Part shown: in pieces, positions 54,412 to 63,025 of the stretch
Layout of the letters: each line of letters starts with the position of its first letter
Position numbering within the stretch: position 1 is the first letter of the stretch
Source: Sphaerolaimus hirsutus
Lineage: Eukaryota; Nematoda; Chromadorea; Monhysterida; Sphaerolaimidae
DNA length: 64,000 bases
Reading direction: 5' to 3'
Assembly (NCBI GenBank): GCA_964036195.1
Contig: OZ038451.1
Location: 31,761,927 to 31,825,926 of the forward strand
Notes under the pieces: generated by a model
The model's input: only the letters and a program-made list of their open reading frames with translations
The model's database searches: none
What the model was told of the DNA's origin: nothing
Translations under genes and position numbers: made by a program

Positions 54412-54528
54412 AATATTGGAAAAAATATGGCAAAATTAGAAATATTAGAATATTATTATCACATAATATTAGCAAATATTAGAACTAGGTATTAGCGAAT
54501 ATTAGAAATATTAGAATATTAGGCAAAA
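54412..54528 (+). repeat. AT-rich ATATTAG-repeat stretch inside the retroelement
   Basis: Between the recognisable left LTR and the gag-like region is a low-complexity stretch made of degenerate GAATATTAGAAATATTAG-like words, about 80 percent A+T. The word TAATATTAGG also closes the shared LTR portion just upstream, so this stretch may have grown by local slippage from that word. No function is assigned. Confidence 0.7.
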
Positions 54529-54534
54529 TTGGAA

Positions 54535-55020
54535 GTGGAACAGTTTACTGGGGAAATTGTCAAATTTCGATCATGGTGGCAAATGTTCGAATCTCACATC
54601 CACAATCGAACAGATTTGGAGGACATTTCCAAGTTCTCATACTTGAGGAGCTTGCTGAAAGGCTCAGCATTCGGCATGATCAGTGGATTGAGTGTGACTG
54701 CAGAAAATTATGCACCCGCAATTGCAATGCTCAAGAAGAGATATGACCAGCCAGTTGTGGTCAGAAACACGCTGATGAGTAATATCATGAAGCTGCGACA
54801 GGCCAGGAATACCTGTCAGGATATGAGAATTTTGTTTGATGCAATTGAAAGGCTGCTCCAGCAGTTGGAGTCACTGGGTGAATCAGTGGAACATCCAATG
54901 CTGTTGAGCCAGCTGCAACAGAAAGTGCCACCCGAGGTTCTCAGAGAAATCCAGAAGGAACAGGGAACTGAGGAAGCCTTGACGGTGGAGATATTCAGAA
55001 AGCTGTTTGGCAAGCAGCTA
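54535..55020 (+). pseudogene. Gag-like region (DUF1759 type) of the BEL/Pao fossil
   Basis: The translation reads FTGEIVKFRSWWQMFESHIH, then NRTDLEDISKFSYLRSLLKG and further on AIAMLKKRYDQPVVV. This is the hallmark of the DUF1759 gag-like domain of BEL/Pao elements (F-x-G-...-W-x-x-F, K-x-x-Y-L, A-x-x-x-L-x-x-R-Y). In an intact element this region would form the structural core. It is a relic here, and no host role is implied. Confidence 0.85.
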
Positions 55021-55249
55021 GCGCTCAGTGAGGCTGTACAGCACGCACAGCAAACTGAAGCACCAGTTCAGCAATCGCGCCAGGGGTTCGGGAATAATCC
55101 ACGCGCACAGCAATTTCAATAATCGATTCCAAGGCAATGGGAATCGATTCAGAGGGCCAGAGAACCCAAGGACCAGCACAGGGAGCATGTCTGTGATCCA
55201 GAATGGTCAGAGTGCACCACAGGCTGGATTCATGAATCCTGGGAGGCCG

Positions 55250-55460
55250 TGTGTGTTCTGCAATGACACACAGCAATTACACTTTAATGATAAGTGTCCA
55301 AAGTTCAAAACTGCCAGAGAAAGGAGAGTGATTTTGTCAAAGGCAGAGCGATGCCTGAGATGCCTGCAGAAAGGGCATTACATGAATCAATGTCAATTTA
55401 CGAGAAGTTGCTTCTATTGCAAGTCCAATAGGCACCACACTGCAGTGTGCCCAGAGAAAT
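55250..55460 (+). pseudogene. Zinc-knuckle region of the BEL/Pao fossil
   Basis: Three Cys/His clusters follow one another: CVFCNDTQQLHFNDKC, RCLRCLQKGHYMNQC and CFYCKSNRHHTAVC. This arrangement is typical of the nucleocapsid-like segment between gag and protease in BEL/Pao elements. The RCLRC...GH...C and CFYCK...H...C style is the one I associate with nematode members. The spacer before it is rich in Asn, Gln and Gly. Confidence 0.82.
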
Positions 55461-55814
55461 TTGGAGACAATAGCAATGGAAACGCTGGATGGCAAATTCC
55501 AGCATTCAGAGCAAATGGTCAACAGAATGGCCAGCAATCAGCAAACAATGGCAGAAAGTCTGTGCCGACGGTCGGTCGACCAGCACAGAGCCAACAGAGA
55601 AAGGCCACAGTGAATTGTGTCACTGTGGAAGAAGCTGGACCATAAGTGGTAGAGACAGAAACCATATCCAGCACAGTGGTTACAGAACCAAATACAAAGC
55701 AACAGAATACGTCAGTGAACCTGTCAGTAAACAGGAATATGTCAATGTTGATGACAGCCAGAACCGTGATTGAGGCTTCAGAAATGGATACAGAGATGGA
55801 GCCTGAACAGCCAC

Positions 55815-56290
55815 CACTACAGATTCAAGCGTTCCTGGACACAGGATCCCAGGGAACGTACATGTCAGAGAAAGTGGCCAAGAAACTCAATTTGAAGAGT
55901 ACAGGTGAACACCACATCCAGGTGTACACATTCGGAAATGAAAAGCCGCACTATAAAGTAGTACAGCAAGTGGAATTCAGAATGCGGCTCAGAAATGGCC
56001 AGAAAGTTGATATGGTGGCTGATGTGGTCCCGACGTTGACCACAGAACAAGTCAAAGTACCTGTGTCAGAACAGGACGAAAAGTACCTGCAGAAGTACTT
56101 CCCGGATGAGAGTTACTTTGCAGACAGAATTCCCAAGGAAAAGGGAACAGAATGCAAGTTCAAGCCAGACATTATAGTGGGCTTGAATTATTTCTGGGAC
56201 TTGATGTCCAGAAACACCAGCACCACCAGACTTCCGTCAGGATTGTATGTGATTCCATCAGAATTGGGATTGCTGATGGGAGGTGGGCAG
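55815..56290 (+). pseudogene. Aspartic protease region (DUF1758-like) of the BEL/Pao fossil
   Basis: The active-site-like motif AFLDTGSQGTYMSEKVAKKL lies near 55828-55887. It is followed by the flap-side stretch VYTFGNEKP and, near 56177, IIVGLNYFWDLM. The last is the conserved VG-x-D/N-x-F/Y-W-x-L block of BEL/Pao proteases. In the family this enzyme cleaves the element's own polyprotein. Confidence 0.82.
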
Positions 56291-56740
56291 CTGACGAGCA
56301 ACAGAAATCAATGGACCACGGATGGCGCATATCCGGTGGTGGTCAACACAATTGTGCATCAAATTCAGAGAGAAAAGTGGTACGAGGAAGCACCGTTGTC
56401 AATTGCTCCTGTACCAAATGTCAAATACATGGACAGACTGGATACCATTGGCATAATGGACCAGCCAGACCTCGTCGAGGACGATGAGGCCATCAAGCAA
56501 TTCAATGAAAGTGTACAGAGAAACCCAGATGGACGGTACTCTGTAAAGTTCATGTACAAACCAAATTTGCATGAACTTCCAGACAACAAAGCAATGGCGT
56601 TCAAGAGGTTCAGGTACCTCACCAACAGGCTCAAGAGAGATCCAGAATTACTGGAAAAGATTCAGGCAATCATGAAAGCACAAGAGGAGCAAGGAGTAAT
56701 TGAGAAAGTCCAAGAGGATATTATGGATGGCAGAAAGTTC

Positions 56741-57285
56741 CATATATTGCCTCATCAACCAGTGATAACGCCAGAGAAAACCACCACAAAGGTCAGAGAG
56801 GTATATGATGCCTCAGCAAAACCGCCAGGCATGCCAAGCTTGAATGAATGCATGTACCGCGGTCCAGTTATACTACCACAGCTGGTAGGGATGTTGATGC
56901 GATTCCGATTGCATGGAATCGCCCTGGTCGCAGACATAGAGAAAGCGTTTCTGCAGATTAGTCTGCAGGACAGTGACAGAGATGTGACAAGATTTCTGTG
57001 GTACAAGGATCCCACAAAACCATCCATGGAGGACAACATTCAGATTTACAGATTTGCCAGAGTACCATTTGGAATAATTTGCAGCCCAGCGCTGCTGGCG
57101 CTGACAGTCAGATACCACCTGAATCAAGCTGGCACAGAGAATGCAAAGTTGATCGATGAAAATCTGTATGTGGATAATTTGATCCTCAGTGTGGAAACGG
57201 AGCAGAAAGCAATCGAACTGTACCAGGAATCCAAAGTGCTGTTCACAGAGGCACAGATGAATCTGAGAGAATGGAACAGCAACAA
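56741..57285 (+). pseudogene. Reverse transcriptase region of the BEL/Pao fossil
   Basis: The blocks are in family order: HILPHQPVI, KVREVYDASAKPPG near 56791, ALVADIEKAFLQI near 56921 (first catalytic Asp at about 56933), RFLWYKD, RVPFGIICSPALL near 57060, and LYVDNLILSVET near 57164 (YVDN box at 57167-57178). The -EKAF-x-Q-I and VPFG-x-x-xSP-x-LL blocks are diagnostic of BEL/Pao rather than Gypsy or Copia. YVDN in place of YVDD is, as I recall, common in nematode BEL/Pao elements. Confidence 0.88.
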
Positions 57286-57659
57286 TAAGAGTTTTACTTG
57301 GCAATTGGCAGAGTCAGATGTGGCCAAGGAAATTGTCACAACAGTCCTAGGAATGAAATGGGACACAGAAAGCGACCAGATGTGGCTGAAAATGCCAAAG
57401 ACAGTCCAGCAATCACAATTATCAGAAACTGACCAGAAAATCAAACTTCCCACGAAAAGGACAGTTGCAAAGGTGACTGCGGGATGTTTTGATCCAATGT
57501 GACTAATCAGTCCTGTCCTACTGCCAGCAAAGAGATTTTTGCAAACGTTATGGCATTCAGGACCAAGTGTCAAAGAATGGGACACACCCTGTCTGAGGAA
57601 CAGACAGCAATTTGGCAGCAATTGGAGACAGAGTTACTCAAAGTTGGACAGATCAAGTT

Positions 57660-58165
57660 CAACAGAAATTTGAATTATCAGAGTGGTGCAGATGCACAAC
57701 TGCACATTTTCGTTGATGCCTCAGCAATGGCATACAGCGCAGCGGCATACATATGCCAGAAAACAGAAAATGACAGCGGCACGTCAAGCCTGCTGTACTC
57801 CAGATTGAGACTAGCTCCAAAGAAACCAGAAGTGACAATTCCACGGCTGGAATTGTTAGCAATGTTGATCGGCAGCAGAATGTCAAAGTTTATTTACAAA
57901 GAGCTCAAGGACGTCAAATTCAGTCAAACAGTTGTATGGTCAGATTCAACCTGTTGTCTGAAGTGGCTAACAACAGCGAAGCCACTTGCATGTTTTGTCA
58001 AGAACAGATTGGATGAAATCAGGAAGATTCAGAGTGAGACAGAAAACATGCACATCAGACACATCGCAGGACTGGAGAACCCAGCTGACATAGCCACAAG
58101 AGGCATGAATATGTCAGAGTTGGAAGGCAGTAACCTGTGGTGGAAGGGGCCAGAATGGCTAATGA
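57660..58165 (+). pseudogene. RNase H region of the BEL/Pao fossil (Peptidase_A17 family block)
   Basis: Recognisable blocks are LHIFVDASAMAYSAAAYI, KKPEVTIPRLELLAMLIGSR near 57820-57880, VVWSDSTCCLKWL near 57932, HIRHIAGLENPADIATRG near 58051 and LWWKGPEWL near 58136. The IPRLEL, WSDS and NPAD-x-x-(S/T)RG motifs mark the RNase H-like segment that follows the reverse transcriptase in BEL/Pao pol. Confidence 0.86.
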
Positions 58166-58769
58166 CTGGAGAATGGCCAGAGCCGAAAGTGGAGCCAGTT
58201 ACGCCAGAAGTAATGGCAGAAATCAAGAAAGAAGAGCTCAAATTCCCAAAAGCCAGTCCAATTTACCTGGGCGCCACACAGCAAGTGGTCAGTGACCCAG
58301 ATGCCAGCAATGTGCAAGCTGATGAAAGCAAGCAAAGCAATCCATTGGGAATTGAGATACAGAGATTCTCATCACTGACAAAATTACTGGATACAACAGT
58401 ATACGTGATGAGATTTGTGTGACAGATGCACAAAAAGCGCAGCAGAAATGACAGTCAGAATGGATTGTCAGAAATCATGGAAAGTATCTGTGGTACAATA
58501 AAACCACAGGGAATTATCAGTATTGAAGAGAGAGAGATTGCGTTGAAATATTGGATCAAAATGACACAACAAAATCATTACAAAAGAGTGGCAGAGATTC
58601 TGGCAACAGGCCACAGCAAAGGCAGCCAGAATAGCAAGAAAACAGCTGCAGACCAGCAATTGATTAAATGGCTCAATGTGCAAATGCATCAGGATGGAAT
58701 CCTGAAGTGCCACGGCAGGATGGAACATACAGACCCACAGGAGGTTACAGTGCCACTCATACTGTTGCC

Positions 58770-59460
58770 AGCAAAGGCTACAGTGACTCAGCTGATCGTC
58801 AGAGACCAGCATGAGAAATTGATGCACGCAGGAGTGCAACACACATTGGCAGCGATCAGACAAAAGTACTGGATTACACAGGGCAGACAGGTGATCTACA
58901 ATGTGACCAGAACCTGCCCAATCTGTAAGAAATTGGGAGCGAAGCCGTACCAGCTTCCACCAATGCCAGATTTACCAGAAACCAGAGTTCAGAGAGCCAG
59001 ACCGTTCCAGTACATGGGCTTGGATTATTTGGGACCAGTTTGGTATAAAGTGGACAAAGATCACAGGAAAATGTGGATCTGTTTGTTCACATGTATGGTG
59101 ACACGTGCAGTTCACCTGGAGAGTGTGCTGGACATGACAGCACAGGAATTCCTGAACGCAGTCAGGAGATTCATCGCCAGGCGTGGAAAGCCTGAGGTAG
59201 TGATTTCAGACAATGCGACGCAATTCAAATTGACAGAGAAAGTGCTCAGCACAAGCACTGACAAGGCCATCAATACTGGAAAGGAATGGTCAGAAATGGT
59301 CAAAAGTGGAGCAGTACAGACTTACTGCTCACAGCAACAAATCCAGTGGAACATGACTACTCCTATGGCACCGTGGCAGGGAGGAGTCTATGAGAGAATG
59401 GTGGGCATTACCAAGAAACATTTCAAGGCAGCTGTGGGGCACAGAATGTTAACCCTGCAA
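58770..59460 (+). pseudogene. Integrase region of the BEL/Pao fossil
   Basis: A zinc-binding head is seen as HEKLMHAGVQHTLAAIR and, downstream, TCPICKK (58810-58930). The catalytic core follows, with Asp in MGLDYLGPV (about 59023), Asp in VISDNATQF (about 59209) and Glu in WQGGVYERMVG (about 59392), which together give the DDE triad. FTCMVTRAVHLE and SRPISY are further BEL/Pao landmarks. The family enzyme inserts the element and makes the 5-bp target duplication seen at this site. Confidence 0.9.
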
Positions 59461-59739
59461 GAATTTTTGACACTTCTGCCAGAAGTCGAGGCAGTGATCA
59501 ACAGCAGGCCAATCTCTTACATCTATGGTGATGTGAAAAGCCTCAGAGTGCTGACACCGAAAGACTTCCTGACAGGGGAAGGTCAGATTGGAGCACCACA
59601 GTTTGATGCAGACAAAGATGGAGAATTCGTGCCCAGAATGGATAATGCAGCGAAACTGCAGAAATATTGGGAGACAACCCAGCAAACTTTGGATAAGTTC
59701 TGGGACTTGTGGCATCAAGAGTATATCCCGAGTTTGAGG

Positions 59740-59970
59740 GAAAGGACTCAGGTGATACACAGACATGGCAGATTGACAGCGACTCAAGAACCCAAAGTGA
59801 ATGAAGTTGTGCTGATATATGAAGAAAACATGCCCAGAGGTGCATGGAGGATGGGTCGCATCGAGCAGTTAGAGCCCAGCAAAGATGAACAGATTCGCTC
59901 AGCAAAAGTCAGAACTGCCAACAGAAATGTGGTCAGCAGACCACTCAATCAATTGTATCCGCTGGAAATC
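59740..59970 (+). pseudogene. Integrase C-terminal region (DUF5641-like) of the BEL/Pao fossil
   Basis: The translation shows VNEVVLIYEENMPRGAWRMG near 59800 and RTANRNVVSRPLNQLYPLE near 59915. The pattern V-L-I-x-E-x-x-x-P-R-x-x-W-x-x-G-R-I followed by R-P-x-x-x-L-x-P-L is the conserved DUF5641 tail after BEL/Pao integrase cores. Confidence 0.82.
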
Positions 59971-60144
59971 AATTCAAAGACAATGGATATCCCAGAGACA
60001 GCAGTGACAGTCAAAGTGGATTTACTGGACCCAGCAATTGTCCAGAAACATGTCAGAAATCAGAGCTCGAACAAAGACTCTATACAAAACCCTGCTCAGA
60101 GGAACTCAGCATCGGATAGAGTCCTGAGAAGTGCAACAGGGAAA

Positions 60145-61210
60145 GCCATAGCAACCACCAGCAGTCTGGTGATTGGAATGCTGTGTATGGTGTTGATGCT
60201 GACAGGCATGTCAGAGTCAGCAACGCTGAGAGAAGCAGGCAAAGCTTACAGCGAAGTATTTTCCAGAACATACGTTCTAGAAACCTCGACAGTAAGGCCA
60301 CCATCATTGGCAGCGCATCATGGATTGCCGCCTTTGCCTTCAGAATGGCCACCAAAATCTGTCAGAGAAATGCAGACTTATGAGAGATTCAAGGATGCAT
60401 TCAAGGATCATCCTGTGGAACAAGTGATCAGCTCACAAAGCCAGAAGTATCAGATTTGCACCAGTGGGAGGCATGGACATGCGCTTACAGTTCCTGAAGA
60501 AGTGCAGTGCCATATCCCACCAAGGAATTTTGTCAAGGCAATGAAAGTTACACTTTACGCACAGAGACAGATTCCACAGAAAGAAAAAGCATACAGATGC
60601 TACATCAGAATCAAAGAGATCATCACACACACCAGTTTCTGGGGAGCAAAAGGCATTACAGGCAATTTTGAGAAATACCAGCAAGTTGGCGTGGTAGCCT
60701 GTAACTATGCAAGAATTCACAAGATGTTCAGAGGAACACCTTTGGTGGAAATGGAGCCCAGAGTGTGGACAACCAATCAAACCTTGAAGGTGGAATATAC
60801 ATGGTGTTGTCATGACAAAGAGAATGTCGTCAGTAACTTCTACATGGAAGAAGGAACCGTGGCTTCACTCGATGGAAAGACTGTAATCAGCGACTTGCAA
60901 GATTTCAGCCAGTGCAGAGCCATGATGGGACATTGCAGAGACCACAATTATGGAATCACAGTGTGGGATACAGAGAACTTCAAGCATCAATGTGCATATG
61001 AGAGAATTGGCAGATTCAAATCAGAAATATCTGGCCAGACAATTATTGTGTCAAAATTGCAAGCAGCATACTCCCACAGCAACAAGACAAAGAGGCCAAT
61101 TGGTTCAGAATGTGTTCCGGGAGACACATACTACACCGATCAAGGAGGTGTATTCATCCAGTTTGACAGAAGAGAAGATGTGCCTGTAGAATGGGCAATG
61201 CCAGGAAAGA
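60145..61210 (+). pseudogene. Envelope-like region of the BEL/Pao fossil
   Basis: Downstream of the integrase tail is a long segment unlike gag or pol. It has a hydrophobic stretch (SLVIGMLCMVLMLTGM, near 60162-60209) that could be a signal or membrane segment, then a cysteine-bearing ectodomain-like part. Recognisable phrases are THTSFWGAKGI, VEYTWCCHDKENVVSNFYME and GTVASLDGKTVISDLQDFSQC. I recall similar phrases from the N-terminal part of envelope-like proteins of nematode BEL/Pao elements. The assignment rests on memory and position. It could instead be an unrelated extra open frame. Confidence 0.55.
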
Positions 61211-61554
61211 TAGTATCAATATACTATCAAGAAATCAACTCAGAAAGAGACCAATTATCCACAAAGAAAAGTGCGCAAGACAGAATTGAGACCAGCAATC
61301 AAGAAGAGAGCCAGATCCAACTCAACACAGTCCGTCAGATTTGCCAGGAGAGCAGAAACCGAGGACAGAATGGCAAAGTCACTATCAGCATACGTTCAGC
61401 CAGATGAAAGTTCAGCTGATGAGGGACAAGTCAGAGCCAGGAACAGAGACAATGTTCACATGCCTGATATCCGCAAATTCACCTCACGCGAACGCGCAGG
61501 AAGCGACACGGGCAACTACCTGCTTCATCATCAGGCTAGGTCAGCATTAGCGTC

Positions 61555-61675
61555 ACCGACGACAGGACCTGCGACTACACGCACGCCCACGACTTCGCGC
61601 ACGACCACGTTCACCACCGAGGCCACTGTGGAAACGCCACTCATCACTTTGGCGCCCACCACCACCAGCATGTGA
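61555..61675 (+). pseudogene. Thr/Pro-rich tail segment of the BEL/Pao fossil
   Basis: The translation is dominated by Thr with Pro, Ala and Arg (TTRTPTTSRTTTFTTEA, LAPTTTSM). Mucin-like low-complexity segments of this kind occur in extracellular stalks, which would fit the envelope-like part upstream. The DNA is correspondingly rich in ACC/ACG/ACT triplets and could simply be drifted repeat sequence. Confidence 0.4.
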
Positions 61676-61676
61676 C

Positions 61677-61703
61677 GTTGCTGCAACAACGGGGTGCAGC
61701 AAC
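61677..61703 (+). other. 9-bp stem hairpin just before the right LTR
   Basis: GTTGCTGCA (61677-61685) and TGCAGCAAC (61695-61703) are perfect inverted repeats around a 9-base loop, 14 bp upstream of the right LTR. The position is where a polypurine primer tract is usually found, but the bases next to the LTR (CTTCCGCCCGGAG) are not purine-rich. A role is unknown. Confidence 0.6.
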
Positions 61704-62187
61704 TCTTCCGCCCGGAGTGTGCTGACCGTAGCAAAATGGATGGATAAAGAAATACAGAGAATTGATAATTAGGCTCATATTTGCACATTTACTTATTTGC
61801 ACTAATTTACCTTTCATGCACCATATTAACTTACCGCAAATTGTATTTCCTACACTTATTACGTATCCATGGAGAATATTCGATTAGGAAAGTGTTCTAT
61901 AAGTTATTGATAGATTTATGTGGAATGTTTAGGTTAAAAGGTCAAATATGTTATTATTAGGTGTATTAACATAATATTAGGCTCATTCAACTCGCCGTAA
62001 TTTTCTGATCATTATTATATATACATTTACATGATTTACTTGTAAGTTGACAAAGTCAAATCTTGTGAATATTTATGTACTGCATATTTACTTAGGCCAG
62101 CGTCCTAATAGAGAAATAGTGCCCTGTGTGCAACTAGCATTTACTGTACGTATTTACGAAGCCCTTCGCGTAGGCATAATTGTTATA

Positions 62188-62270
62188 ACCCTGCTCATAA
62201 GTTATATTATATTTACTTTGATATTATTTATAATACCCTGCTCGAGCTGAATATATTATAGACCCTGCTC
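62188..62270 (+). repeat. Triple ACCCTGCTC motif in the right LTR
   Basis: ACCCTGCTC occurs at 62188-62196, 62235-62243 and 62262-62270 in an otherwise AT-rich tract, each next to TTATA or TAATA-like sequence. Such clustered short words could be regulator-binding sites of the LTR promoter, or the residue of a short tandem repeat. Confidence 0.6.
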
Positions 62271-62831
62271 AATTAATATACCTATTTACCTCGAATAAGT
62301 CTCAATTTGCCAATTATGAAGTATACGTTTCAGGAAGTGATTACTATTATTGTGTTGAATATACTTTGTTCTATTTACATCATTAGGAACATTTGCACTA
62401 CTATTTATAATTTCCTAACCCTATCATATTAGTTCCAATGTGCGTCAATGTTTTCTGACAAATTGAACCAAATTAGTAAATCGGCCGAGTTTGCCGACTT
62501 CGCGCCTCGTAAGATTAATAGTTTTTCTATTAACCCAATTTGTACCTGGTATTTCTTTACCATAATGGTTTGAATGTATGCACGCGCAGTATAAGGCAAC
62601 TGTTTCGGCTAGATGTGTTTATTTGTTGCATTTATGACTTATTTGTGTATTTGTATTAGGAAATTACTGTAGCTGTTTTTCTATACATGATTTCCGTGTC
62701 TTAGCTACTTTGGAAGTTTTTACTTCAGTCTGCGGACTCCAAGCTACTGAACGAAAATAAGCTAGCGATAGAAACTTCGACTAGGAAGCTCGCTAAGCTT
62801 TGCGCTTTTGTAACACGCTGTATCTGATCGA

Positions 62832-62887
62832 AATAAAGTACCTGAAACAATTCGAACCCCCTTTTCAACACACAACTACGAAATAAA
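62832..62887 (+). promoter_or_regulatory. Candidate polyadenylation signals in the right LTR
   Basis: AATAAA occurs at 62832-62837 (CGAAATAAAGTACC) and 62882-62887 (ACGAAATAAACTC), 133-188 bp before the LTR end. Either is well placed to end a retroelement transcript within the LTR. Which one is used cannot be told from sequence. Confidence 0.5.
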
Positions 62888-63020
62888 CTCAACTTGGCTG
62901 TCGACAAGTGGACGTTCGGCTACAACGGGAAATCAACCACTCTAAAGGCCGTTTCTCACTACGGTCTTGAAGCAGCCGGATTCGGTTGTAGAAGACGCTG
63001 ACTTCGGTGGCTTCATCACA

Positions 63021-63025
63021 CTAAG
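63021..63025 (+). repeat. Right target-site duplication CTAAG of the LTR element
   Basis: CTAAG repeats the five bases that precede the element at 54142-54146, and the satellite continues as AAACAAAAACGTG. Removing the element and one CTAAG restores an ordinary monomer junction (CCTAAGAAACAAAA). Confidence 0.93.

Larger units (their letters stand above)
54147..63020 (+). mobile_element. BEL/Pao-type LTR retroelement fossil inserted in the satellite
   Basis: This 8.87-kb element has ends TG...CA, end repeats that match over 265 bp, and a 5-bp target duplication. Domains lie in the usual BEL/Pao order on the + strand: a DUF1759-type gag, zinc knuckles, an aspartic protease with DTGSQ, a reverse transcriptase with YVDN, RNase H, an integrase with its zinc-binding head, and an envelope-like region. 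The copy is broken: the pol and flanking regions are spread over several reading frames, with roughly four to six interruptions. The end repeats differ at 2 of 265 compared positions, so insertion is probably recent in evolutionary terms. The domain style (YVDN, C-x2-C zinc-finger spacing, envelope-like part) recalls nematode Tas/Cer7-like members, from memory. It cut one satellite monomer precisely, and the array resumes in phase. Confidence 0.93.
61718..63020 (+). repeat. Right LTR of the BEL/Pao fossil
   Basis: This 1303-bp terminal repeat starts TGTGCTGACC and ends CTTCATCACA, so it has TG...CA ends. It is followed at once by the target duplication CTAAG. Its first 265 bp match the left LTR with two differences. 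The middle (about 62000-62650) is AT-rich with three copies of ACCCTGCTC. The right part has two AATAAA signals. An LTR of this kind would supply the promoter and the polyadenylation site of the element. Confidence 0.9.

Noticed and set aside
56873-57621. Minus-strand open frames of 143 and 165 codons within the retroelement
   Set aside because: They lie opposite the clear reverse transcriptase coding region and show no domain. They are antisense shadows.
62047-62250. 67-codon open frame in the right LTR
   Set aside because: It lies in AT-rich regulatory LTR sequence, its hydrophobic product follows from the TTTATA-rich base composition, and BEL/Pao LTRs are not known to encode it.
62725-62907. 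60-codon minus-strand open frame in the right LTR
   Set aside because: It is short and antisense to the likely polyadenylation region, and it has no recognisable motif.
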